From contig NC_013501.1 of the NCBI RefSeq assembly GCF_000024845.1, positions 252,001 through 316,000 of the forward strand: a stretch of DNA of 64,000 nt, read 5' to 3'. This stretch comes from Rhodothermus marinus DSM 4252 (GTDB taxonomy: Bacteria; Bacteroidota; Rhodothermia; Rhodothermales; Rhodothermaceae). The first letter of the stretch is position 1; every line of letters begins with the position of its first letter. Below the pieces are notes generated by a model that was not told the origin of the DNA, searched no databases, and saw only the letters and a list, made by a program, of their open reading frames with translations. The translations under genes and the position numbers were made by a program. Of the stretch, positions 53,701-60,932 are shown one piece after another.

Positions 53701-54519
53701 GTGATGGAGCCCTTCGTGCAGCCGCCCTTCGTCAAGGGGCTACGAAATCCGGCCGACTATCGGGTCGAGATCGTGGGTGACGGCGAGGTGATGTCCGAGC
53801 CGCTCCGGATCGGGGCACAGGTCATCCCTGCGCGGCCCACGAACGTCCGGGTGGTCAATATTTCCACCGGCCAGGAAGTGAAATTCGCCTTCCTGGATCG
53901 GGACGGGAGCGACGTAGATCGCGATACAGCTCGCTTTACAGCGAATCCAGAGGCGAAGCCGCCGGCCAGCGACTACCTGGTGCTGATCGAACCGTTGCCC
54001 GGCGGCGGCGAGGGCGTCACCTGGCGCATTTCGCTCGACATCACGCAGACGGGGCGGCGCAATCCGCAGCAGGGCGACGTGGCCACGCTGATCACGCGCA
54101 AGCCGTTCCTTTCATCCGACGTGTTTGAATTCACGGCACGAGGACCGACGGCGGATCGCGAGGCGGCTCGCTCGCTGCTCGATCAGATTCGCGTGGTGCC
54201 CAACCCGTACATCGCCACGAACCGCTTCGAGCAGCAGAACCCCTACTCGACGGGGCGGGGCCCGCGGGCCATCCACTTCATCCACCTGCCGCCACAGGCC
54301 ACCGTACGCATCTTCACGATCAGCGGGCGGCTGGTGCGCACACTTCGCCTGAACGAGGGCTCCAACGACGGGCTCGACGCTGCCTCGCTGATGAACGGAA
54401 CGCTCGTGTGGGACCTGCTCACCGAGGACGGGCTCGAGGTCTCCTACGGCGTCTACCTCTACCACGTGGAAGCGCCGGGCATCGGCGAAAAAACCGGAAC
54501 CTTTGCCATCATCAAATGA
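50731..54519 (+). CDS. Giant T9SS-type exported protein with acidic Ca-binding-like repeats
   Basis: This 1262-residue protein has a signal peptide (FLIHGLVLILLAGAADRSAVRAQ). Residues of about 320-560 carry acidic repeats that look like Ca loops: NDADGSTGKPD, DDNNNGLIDEN, DNDDDGEADSP, DNDGDGAVDEG, DNDGDWNPLRDD. A fibronectin III-like domain (about 705-840: GDGRVTLYWDSKAEE, FEGYRIYRATDP) follows. The C-terminal ~90 residues (VPNPYIATNRFEQ ... GVYLYHVEAPGIGEKTGTFAIIK) form a FlgD/T9SS-type sorting domain. It takes the place that SusD has in canonical loci; it has no catalytic motif. It may be a cell-surface glucan-binding scaffold. Confidence 0.8.
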   Translation: MRKRLFLIHGLVLILLAGAADRSAVRAQTIERGHVPSKERVDPLERRRDDIDGNNVRATITNWLQTAQSGNPGDFWYEWPKNTRRIYVSLTQLWVGAQVKANVGSNPGQTLYIVDVADFRQNRFGGTNSWTFEPIKGYVNPAGSEYGIAQSDDPESWPPFWPDKLADKNDPGWRGSWNGFFGKNIFNADQEFFFKAGDDQYDRYLNAYRPDSTDPSRGGLGLIVEARYMAWTQILIDDVVFLLYEVKNDGTEDLERVGFTVWLADCVGGDCGDDIPFFDILEDVAFMTDRDGVGDQNFGPDPVGVAAITFLETPGNGIDRIDNDADGSTGKPDCSVAECNSPVVPEAFLEGENPLNGIDDNNNGLIDENASHVPFQAEQGSSPGVGYADYIDNDDDGEADSPVVTEAMVAAAASDAWNRWPPNPESDPLQQRADGRPIVHLVGVGQEDVGHGFKDGIDNNNTCDAQGHILAEPGSPRVTQEMIDAAASDPYRRYRLPGTDIILYDVGPEDLGKCYADGVDNDGDGAVDEGIDEGIDEMIDERRDDGLDNDGDWNPLRDDTGLDGVAFSGDPGEADGLPTSGAGTPFPGERNIDKTDVSESDQIGITNVQVFGANTLDLSNTADQTLFNTFMLPGDLELERPPAGDNDLAVSSGLFPLRAGQIERISLAIVLAANRTEALKGRDYALSAYSEDYQFAQAPLTPTVVAVPGDGRVTLYWDSKAEESVDSYLESIGLNGRDFEGYRIYRATDPAFLDALVITDGFGNLTFRKPIAQFDLKDGIRGFHPVDINGIKFYLGDDTGIRHVFVDTTVTNGITYYYAVTAYDFGAAEANIAPTETPIRIRRLPDGTIETGPNVVRVTPTAPVAGYRNAELENVDGFLPRVQGFTTSRIGYQIIDPRAVRDGARYRVVFEDTLIPGTRTAPDTLTTKNFSLIDITDPDNPDTLIRRSTAFKPGREVPIVDGFQLIFFPDPYVVQDRTKSGWNNPDVYDPVMEPFVQPPFVKGLRNPADYRVEIVGDGEVMSEPLRIGAQVIPARPTNVRVVNISTGQEVKFAFLDRDGSDVDRDTARFTANPEAKPPASDYLVLIEPLPGGGEGVTWRISLDITQTGRRNPQQGDVATLITRKPFLSSDVFEFTARGPTADREAARSLLDQIRVVPNPYIATNRFEQQNPYSTGRGPRAIHFIHLPPQATVRIFTISGRLVRTLRLNEGSNDGLDAASLMNGTLVWDLLTEDGLEVSYGVYLYHVEAPGIGEKTGTFAIIK
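50735..50746. promoter_or_regulatory. Weak operator-like site in the giant protein 5' coding region
   Basis: GTAAGCGTTTAT shares GTAAGCG with the operator at 45052, in the second to fifth codons. It also encodes a basic signal-peptide n-region (Arg-Lys-Arg), so it could be coincidence. Confidence 0.2.
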
Positions 54520-55565
54520 GCGCCATGCGTGGACATAGATCGATTGCAGCGACGCTCTGGCTGCTGGTGCTGACCGCCGGCGTGGCGCAGGCGCAGTTTG
54601 CCAGCGAGACGCGCACGGTCACGCGGGCCGGTACGGCCGCGGCCGAGTTTCTGAGCATTCCGATCGGAGCGCGTGCTACCGCCATGGGTAGCGCCGTCAG
54701 TGCAACGATCGACGACCCGACGGCCATCTACTGGAATCCGGCCGGTCTGACCGGGCTGACGCGCGGCACCTTCACGGCCGAATATGCGCAGTGGCTGGCC
54801 GACATCTCGGTCAACTACGTGGCCGTGGCGACGCCGCTGGGCGCCGGCACGGTGGGTATCGGCGTGACGGCCGTGCGCACGCCGGAAATGGAAGAAACCA
54901 CCGTCGAGCAGCAGGAGGGCACCGGACGCACCTTCACGGCCGCCTCCTACGCCGTGGCGTTGAGCTATGCGCGGGCACTCACCGACCGGTTCTCGATCGG
55001 CGGTTCGGTCAAGTTCATCACCGAGCGCATTTCCTTCTCGACGGCCAGCGGACTGGCGCTCGACATCGGGACGCTGTTCGTGACGCCGTTCCGGGGCATT
55101 CGCCTGGGGGCGGCCATCACGAACTTCGGCACGAAGATGCGCATGCGGGGCGACGACCTGCTGACGATCGTCGACATCGACCCGAACAACCGGGGCAACA
55201 ACACGAGCAACCGGGCCGAGCTGCGCACCGACCCGTTCGATCTACCGCTGACGATGCGCATCGGGCTGGCCGGCGAGGTCTGGCAGCGCGACGGCTACCG
55301 GCTGACGCTGGCCGTTGATGCGCTCAGCCCGAGCAACAGCAGCCAGTACGTGAACGTGGGGGCCGAACTCGGGCTGCTGGGCGACCTGCTCCTGCTGCGC
55401 GGCGGCTACAGCGAGCTGTTTCTGACCGACAGCGCCCACACGTTTTCGCTGGGCGGTGGCCTGCGCTATCGGTTCGGTGCCTTCCACGTGACTTTCGACT
55501 ACGCCTACGAAGGCTGGCGCTATTTCAACGGCGTCAACCGCTTTACGCTGATGGTCGGCTTCTGA
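54516..55565 (+). CDS. PorV/PorQ-like outer-membrane barrel of the alpha-glucan locus
   Basis: This 349-residue protein has a signal peptide (LWLLVLTAGVAQAQ) and the PorV-type start of the mature chain: AAAEFLSIPIGARATAMGSA, then DDPTAIYWNPAGL. The strands continue to YFNGVNRFTLMVGF at the C-terminus. Its ATG overlaps the stop of the giant T9SS-type gene (ATGA), repeating the arrangement at 24837. PorV-type proteins hand T9SS cargo to the surface attachment machinery; this one is likely dedicated to the locus. ATG 54525 is an alternative start. Confidence 0.83.
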   Translation: MSAMRGHRSIAATLWLLVLTAGVAQAQFASETRTVTRAGTAAAEFLSIPIGARATAMGSAVSATIDDPTAIYWNPAGLTGLTRGTFTAEYAQWLADISVNYVAVATPLGAGTVGIGVTAVRTPEMEETTVEQQEGTGRTFTAASYAVALSYARALTDRFSIGGSVKFITERISFSTASGLALDIGTLFVTPFRGIRLGAAITNFGTKMRMRGDDLLTIVDIDPNNRGNNTSNRAELRTDPFDLPLTMRIGLAGEVWQRDGYRLTLAVDALSPSNSSQYVNVGAELGLLGDLLLLRGGYSELFLTDSAHTFSLGGGLRYRFGAFHVTFDYAYEGWRYFNGVNRFTLMVGF

Positions 55566-55610
55566 CCATACCCCGAACCAGACCCCAACAACCAAACCGG
55601 TGAAACCGCC

Positions 55611-57650
55611 ATGGTAAGCGCTACCACAAAAATCGGCGGCCGCCTGGCACTGCTGCTCCTGGCGGCGGTGCTGATGGCCGGCCAGGCGCTGGCGCAGCGC
55701 ACCGTCACGCTGCGCCTGAACACGGCCACGCTGCCCGACACGACGGGCACGGCCGACGGCCTCATCCAGGTACGCGGCCAGATCACGAACCAGGACTGGC
55801 CCTTCACGCTGCCCGACGGCAACGTGATCTCCTGGGACGATCAGACCACGCTCAAGCCCATGAACGTGGGCGGGGACTACTGGGAGATCAGCTTCCAGAT
55901 CCCCGACAACGAAGAACTGCAGTTCAAATTCTTCTCCTCGCAGGCCGAGGCGACCGGCATCGGCGGCTGGGAAGATGGTGGCAACCACGTGCTGGCCGCC
56001 GGTACGGGCGACACCACGCTGGTGCTCCACTTCTTCGAAAAAGGCTTCGACACGACTTATGCCTGGCGGCCCTGGGAGCAGAAGCCCGACACGGTAGCCG
56101 TCTGGTTCCGCGTTTACGTGAGTACCGAAGAGGGCATTCTCAACGGTTATGACCCGAACGCTGAGAATATCGTCGTGGGCGTGCGGGGTGACCCGCTCAA
56201 CGGCGCCGGTCCGCTGGACTGGGGCACGACCCGGGTAATCCTGCAGCGTGAATCCAGCGATCCAAACCGGCCTGGCTATCATCTGTTCTCCGGCGTGGCC
56301 TATTACCCGGCCTCGCTGGCAGGTACGACGCAGGAGTACAAGTTTTTCATTGAACCCAACGGCTGGGAATTGAATGGTAAACCTAACCGGTCGTTTGTCA
56401 TCCCCGACAAAGACACGACGCTGCACTGGGTCTACTACGGCAATACGAAACCTGTTCAGCAGCTTGTTTCGGCCGAGGTGATCTTCACTGTTGACATCGA
56501 TCCACTGGTGAACGCCGGCCTGTTCGATAAGCAACGGGGCGACACCATCATTGTGCTGGGTGGGTTTAATGGATGGACCAATTGTCTGAGCACCAATCCA
56601 GACGCGTGTGCCCTGTTCGAGTCGATCGATCCTACGCAGTATACTTCGTCGATCACGCTAAGAGCTGCACCGAATTCAGAAGTAGAGTACAAATTCTACG
56701 TGGACTTTGAGGCCGAAGGATGGCCGGATGGCTGGGAGGAGCCGCTGGACTACGGCGGGAGCAACCGTCGGTTCGTCTTTACGGGCGAGGACCCGCTGGA
56801 TCTGGGTGTGCAGTTCTTCAACGACGTGCGGGAGGGGAACGTGATTCCGGAGGGCACGCAGATCGATGTGACCTTCCAGGTCGATATGAGCCCGGCGCTG
56901 AACTTCCAGGTCAAGCGCGCTTTCGATCCGGAAAAGGACAGCGTCTATGTGGTCTTCGAGGATCCGCTCTGGCGGCTGACGCAGGCGATGCCGCTGGGCC
57001 TGAGCGACCTGGAGCCGCTGCTGCTCTCGGACGAAGACGGCGACCTGATCTACACGGGCACGCTCACGGTGACCGGTCCGACCTACAACGGCATCGGCTT
57101 CCGCTACCGCTATGGCAATGTGCTAGATGGTTATGAGAATGAAGGCCCCGTTGGCGATTTCTACGGGCCTGGGCGCCGTCGCTACCAGTACATCCTGCCC
57201 TCGGCGGCCAAGAACTGGCCGACCGAATACACGATGCCGCTGGTGCAGTTTCAGGAAAGCGGCCCGCTGCCGTTCGAGTGCAATCCGACGGCCGACGTGG
57301 CCTCGCTGCCGCAGGACGTGCAGGACCTCTGCTATCCGGCCGGCACCTCGCCCACGGCCGTCGAGCCAATCGACGGCACGCGGCCCGAGCGTTTCGCGCT
57401 GAGCCGCAACTACCCGAACCCGTTCGCGGACCGCACGACGTTCGAGTACACGCTGCCCGAGACGCAGCCCGTGCGCGTGCGCGTCTACGACCTGCTGGGC
57501 CGCGTGGTGGCCACGCTCGTCGACGAGGTCCAGCCGGCCGGCACCTACCGGGTCACCTTCCGCGCCGAGGGGCTCTCGAGCGGCATCTACGTCTACCGAC
57601 TGGAGACACCTTCGGGCATCTTCGCCCGCAAAATGATGATCGTCCGATAA
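55611..57650 (+). CDS. SusE/SusF-like starch-binding surface protein with T9SS sorting domain
   Basis: This 679-residue exported protein (signal LALLLLAAVLMAGQALAQ) has three similar beta-sandwich segments of the type that bind starch in SusE/F and CBM20-type modules: about 28-140 (EISFQIPDNEELQFKFFSSQ), 160-265 and 285-420 (VLGGFNGWTNC ... EVEYKFYVDF). The C-terminal domain begins ALSRNYPNPFADRTTFEYTL and ends GIFARKMMIVR, a classic T9SS type A sorting domain. It is probably anchored on the surface to hold glucan near the receptor. Confidence 0.85.
   Translation: MVSATTKIGGRLALLLLAAVLMAGQALAQRTVTLRLNTATLPDTTGTADGLIQVRGQITNQDWPFTLPDGNVISWDDQTTLKPMNVGGDYWEISFQIPDNEELQFKFFSSQAEATGIGGWEDGGNHVLAAGTGDTTLVLHFFEKGFDTTYAWRPWEQKPDTVAVWFRVYVSTEEGILNGYDPNAENIVVGVRGDPLNGAGPLDWGTTRVILQRESSDPNRPGYHLFSGVAYYPASLAGTTQEYKFFIEPNGWELNGKPNRSFVIPDKDTTLHWVYYGNTKPVQQLVSAEVIFTVDIDPLVNAGLFDKQRGDTIIVLGGFNGWTNCLSTNPDACALFESIDPTQYTSSITLRAAPNSEVEYKFYVDFEAEGWPDGWEEPLDYGGSNRRFVFTGEDPLDLGVQFFNDVREGNVIPEGTQIDVTFQVDMSPALNFQVKRAFDPEKDSVYVVFEDPLWRLTQAMPLGLSDLEPLLLSDEDGDLIYTGTLTVTGPTYNGIGFRYRYGNVLDGYENEGPVGDFYGPGRRRYQYILPSAAKNWPTEYTMPLVQFQESGPLPFECNPTADVASLPQDVQDLCYPAGTSPTAVEPIDGTRPERFALSRNYPNPFADRTTFEYTLPETQPVRVRVYDLLGRVVATLVDEVQPAGTYRVTFRAEGLSSGIYVYRLETPSGIFARKMMIVR
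55614..55625. promoter_or_regulatory. Operator-like site at the starch-binding protein start
   Basis: GTAAGCGCTACC keeps GTAAGCGCT of the operator at 45052 with an altered right arm. It occupies codons 2-5, so it is again within the 5' coding end. Confidence 0.3.
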
Positions 57651-57667
57651 GCCCGGGTGCATGAAAT

Positions 57668-57728
57668 GGGCGGGGTCGGGGCAATACATACCCGTAGGTC
57701 CGGCCGCCTCGACCCCGCCCGATTTTTT
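57668..57728 (+). terminator. Intrinsic terminator closing the receptor-to-starch-binding unit
   Basis: GGGCGGGGTCG (57668-57678) pairs perfectly with CGACCCCGCCC (57710-57720) around a 31-nt loop, followed by GA and six Ts. It separates the surface-protein unit from the amylase genes. Confidence 0.85.
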
Positions 57729-57745
57729 CTGAAGACTGTTTGGTG

Positions 57746-57870
57746 CAAGCCGCGAAGGCGCAGCCGAAGTGGCGCGTTGTCTTGACGGCACTTCGCTGCG
57801 CTTCGTGCCTGACTACGAGCCCAGACGCGCTGGAGCAAGCCGCAAGGGCATAGCCGAAGTGGTGCCGGGA
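57746..57870. repeat. Repeat fragment related to the MITE core, with internal tandem unit
   Basis: GACGGCACTTCGCTGCGCTTC, then GTGCCTGACTACGAGC, matches the core of the 37.1-kb element, but the terminal inverted repeats are missing. A ~28-bp unit (GCAAGCCGCGAAGGCGCAGC, then CGAAGTGG) is present twice (about 57752 and 57833). It lies in the leader of the first amylase gene. Confidence 0.6.
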
Positions 57871-57924
57871 GGTGGCACCCTGCTTACAGGCACGGGTGAA
57901 TCCGTGGAGAAAAATCCGAAAGTC

Positions 57925-60897
57925 ATGCGCAGGTTCTGGCTGTTTGCGCTGCTGTTCTGGTATGGCGCGACCGTCGCTTCCGGACAGGTGGTCTGGACCG
58001 ATCCCGCTGTGGTGCGCGTGGATCGGCCCGTCACGATCTACTTCAATGCAAAGGAAGGCACGGGCGGGCTGGCCGGCTACACGGGCGACGTCTACGCGCA
58101 CACGGGCGTCATCACGAATGAAAGCCGCACCGACACCGACTGGCGCTATGTGAAAGCGGACTGGGGCGAAAACCGTGCGGACATCCGCATGGAGCGCATC
58201 GGCGAAGACCTCTATCGCCTGCACATCCCCGACATTCGCGCCTACTATCAGGATTACTCGGGCACGCCGCCGCCCGGGGCGCCGCCGTGGGACAACATCT
58301 ACGACGAGCAGATCCTCAAGCTGGCTTTCGTCTTTCGGAATGCCGACGGCTCGCGTGAGGGCAAAGACGTGGGTGGCCGCGACATTTTCGTGGACGTGGC
58401 GCCGCCCGGTCTGGCCGTCACGTTTGCCGCGCCGAGCGTGACGCCGCTGCGCCCGCTCATCGCACCGCGCGACACCAGCGTGGAGGTCGTCGCCGTGGCC
58501 GATCCGGGGGCCGGCGCCACGCTGACGGCCTTCCGCCTGCTGGTCGAAGGCGTCGAAGTAGCGCAGACCACCGACGACACGCTTCGCTACACGCTGACGC
58601 TGAACGTGCCCGGTCGTTTCGACGTGCTGGCCATCGCCGAAAACTCGCTGGGCGAGGCCGATACGGCCGCCTTCTACGCCGTCCGCAACCCTGCCGTCGA
58701 GGACCGGCCGCGTCCGCCCGGCATCGAAGACGGGATCAACTACGACCCGAACGATCCCACACGGGTCACGCTCTCGCTTTACGCGCCGGGCAAGTCGTTC
58801 GTCTACGTGATCGGCGACTTCACGAACTGGGAGGTGGACCCGGCCTACTTCATGTACCGCGACGCACCGCGGCCCGACAGTGTCCACTGGTGGATCACCA
58901 TCGAAGGACTCACGCCGGGGCAGGAGTACGCTTTCCAGTACTTTATCGACGGCGAGTTGCGGCTGGCCGATCTGTTCGCGCACAAGGTGCTCGATCCCTG
59001 GCACGATCCGTTCATCCCGAGCAGCACGTACCCGAACCTGAAGCCCTACCCGACCGGCAAGACCGAAGGGATCGTGGCCGTGCTGCAACCCGGCGCGCCA
59101 CAGTATCAATGGCAGGTGACCGACTTCGAGCGGCCGCCCGCGCACGAGCTGGTCATCTACGAGCTGCTCCTTCGCGACTTCGTGGCGAAGCACGACTACG
59201 CCACGCTTATCGACACGCTCGACTACCTGGAGCGCCTGGGCGTCAACGCCATCGAACTGATGCCCGTGGCCGAGTTCGATGGCAACATCAGCTGGGGCTA
59301 CAACCCGGCCTTTCATCTGGCGCCCGACAAGTACTACGGTCCGGCCGACGACCTCAAGCGCTTCGTGGACGAGTGTCACCGCCGCGGCATTGCCGTCATC
59401 CTTGATGTCGTCTACAACCATGCCACGGGCAATTCGCCGCTGGTGCAGCTCTACGGCCCCACCGCAGACAATCCTTTCATCAACATCCCCGCCCGCCATC
59501 CCTTCAACGTATTCTACGACCTGAACCACGAGCACCCCTACATCCAGTACTGGCTTGACCGGGCCAACCGTTACTGGCTGGAGGAATTCCGCGTGGACGG
59601 CTTCCGCTTCGACCTTTCGAAAGGCTTTACGCAGAAATACACCGACAACGACGTCGGCGCCTGGAGCGCCTACGACGCCTCGCGCATCCGGCTGCTCAAG
59701 CGCATGGCCGATGCGATCTGGGCGGTCGATTCCACGGCCTACATCATTCTGGAGCATTTTGCGGACAATCAGGAAGAAAAAGAACTGGCCGCCTACGGGC
59801 AGGATCGTGGACGCGCCGGGATGCTGCTCTGGCATAACCTGAACCGCGCCTTCAGCCAGAGCGTGATGGGGTACCTGAACGACCCGAACTTTTCGTCCGA
59901 TCTGACCACGATCTATTACAAAAACCGGGGTTTCCCGACGCCGAACCTGATCGCCTACATGGAAAGCCACGACGAACAGTGGCTTATGTACCGGATGCGG
60001 GCCTACGGGGCGCGGCAGGGATCCTACGACGTGCGGAGCCTGCCCGTGGCGCTGGATCGGATGAAGCTGGCCGGGGCGTTTTTCTTCACAGTGCCCGGAC
60101 CGAAAATGATCTGGCAGTTCGGCGAGCTGGGTTATGGCTACGGCGAGCGCGGCGAGCAGTGCCTGGAAGGCGCGGGCGATAGCTGTCCGTCCATTGCGCC
60201 CGGCCGTATCGATCCGAAGCCCATCCGCTGGGACTATCGCAACGATCCGCTCCGGATGAAGCTGTACAAGACCTGGGCCGAGCTGCTCAGGCTTCGGCGC
60301 GAACATGCCGTGTTCCGCAGCCCGGAAACGCAGGTGCGCATGCGATTGCAGCACGGCGTGCCCGGTCGGTGGCTCTCGCTCACGCATCCGGAGCTGAGCG
60401 TTGTGGTGGTGGGCAACTTCGGCCTGGAGCCGCTGGTGGTCACGCCCACGTTCCCGCAGACGGGCACCTGGTACGACTACTTCAACGGCGACTCGCTGGT
60501 GGTCGACGATCCGAATACAGGCATCGAACTGCTGCCCGGCGAGTTCCGGCTCTACACAAACCGTTATGTGGGGCAGGCCGAGCCAGGCCTGATCACCGTG
60601 GGCGTCGCTTCGGGCGATGCGTCGACGCGGCCGGAACGCGTGCGGCTGGAGACGCCATTTCCGAACCCGTTCCGCACGCAGGTTACGCTCCGCTATGCGC
60701 TGCCCGAGCCGATGCGGGTAAAGCTGGCCGTTTACGATCTGCTGGGCCGTCGGATTGCCACGCTGGCAGACGGCCTGCAGGCGGCCGGACGACACACGAT
60801 CACCTGGATGCCTGAGAAGCTGGCGGCCGGGCTGTATCTGGTGCGGCTCGAAGCCGGCGGCCACACGGAAACCCGCCCGGTGCTGTTTGCTCCCTGA
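57925..60897 (+). CDS. Exported GH13 alpha-amylase with CBM48 and T9SS sorting domain
   Basis: This 990-residue enzyme has a signal peptide (FWLFALLFWYGATVASGQ), N-terminal beta domains, a CBM48-like module (about 280-350: SFVYVIGDFTNWEVDP), a GH13 catalytic barrel and a C-terminal T9SS domain (TPFPNPFRTQVTLRYAL). GH13 conserved regions are DVVYNHA, DGFRFDLSKG (nucleophile Asp563), LEHFAD (acid/base Glu610) and ESHDEQ (Asp683). It should hydrolyse alpha-1,4-glucans at the cell surface. The ATG at 57925 starts the signal peptide; the frame from 57769 begins in repeat sequence. Confidence 0.92.
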   Translation: MRRFWLFALLFWYGATVASGQVVWTDPAVVRVDRPVTIYFNAKEGTGGLAGYTGDVYAHTGVITNESRTDTDWRYVKADWGENRADIRMERIGEDLYRLHIPDIRAYYQDYSGTPPPGAPPWDNIYDEQILKLAFVFRNADGSREGKDVGGRDIFVDVAPPGLAVTFAAPSVTPLRPLIAPRDTSVEVVAVADPGAGATLTAFRLLVEGVEVAQTTDDTLRYTLTLNVPGRFDVLAIAENSLGEADTAAFYAVRNPAVEDRPRPPGIEDGINYDPNDPTRVTLSLYAPGKSFVYVIGDFTNWEVDPAYFMYRDAPRPDSVHWWITIEGLTPGQEYAFQYFIDGELRLADLFAHKVLDPWHDPFIPSSTYPNLKPYPTGKTEGIVAVLQPGAPQYQWQVTDFERPPAHELVIYELLLRDFVAKHDYATLIDTLDYLERLGVNAIELMPVAEFDGNISWGYNPAFHLAPDKYYGPADDLKRFVDECHRRGIAVILDVVYNHATGNSPLVQLYGPTADNPFINIPARHPFNVFYDLNHEHPYIQYWLDRANRYWLEEFRVDGFRFDLSKGFTQKYTDNDVGAWSAYDASRIRLLKRMADAIWAVDSTAYIILEHFADNQEEKELAAYGQDRGRAGMLLWHNLNRAFSQSVMGYLNDPNFSSDLTTIYYKNRGFPTPNLIAYMESHDEQWLMYRMRAYGARQGSYDVRSLPVALDRMKLAGAFFFTVPGPKMIWQFGELGYGYGERGEQCLEGAGDSCPSIAPGRIDPKPIRWDYRNDPLRMKLYKTWAELLRLRREHAVFRSPETQVRMRLQHGVPGRWLSLTHPELSVVVVGNFGLEPLVVTPTFPQTGTWYDYFNGDSLVVDDPNTGIELLPGEFRLYTNRYVGQAEPGLITVGVASGDASTRPERVRLETPFPNPFRTQVTLRYALPEPMRVKLAVYDLLGRRIATLADGLQAAGRHTITWMPEKLAAGLYLVRLEAGGHTETRPVLFAP

Positions 60898-60932
60898 AGA
60901 TCGACCATCTTCTGCACAAAAGACCTTGCGCC

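Noticed and set aside
57769-57924. Upstream extension of the amylase frame
   Set aside because: These codons are repeat sequence; the signal peptide begins at ATG 57925.
57553-60864. 1103-codon minus-strand frame
   Set aside because: It lies antisense to the GH13 amylase with full catalytic motifs and has no recognisable domain.
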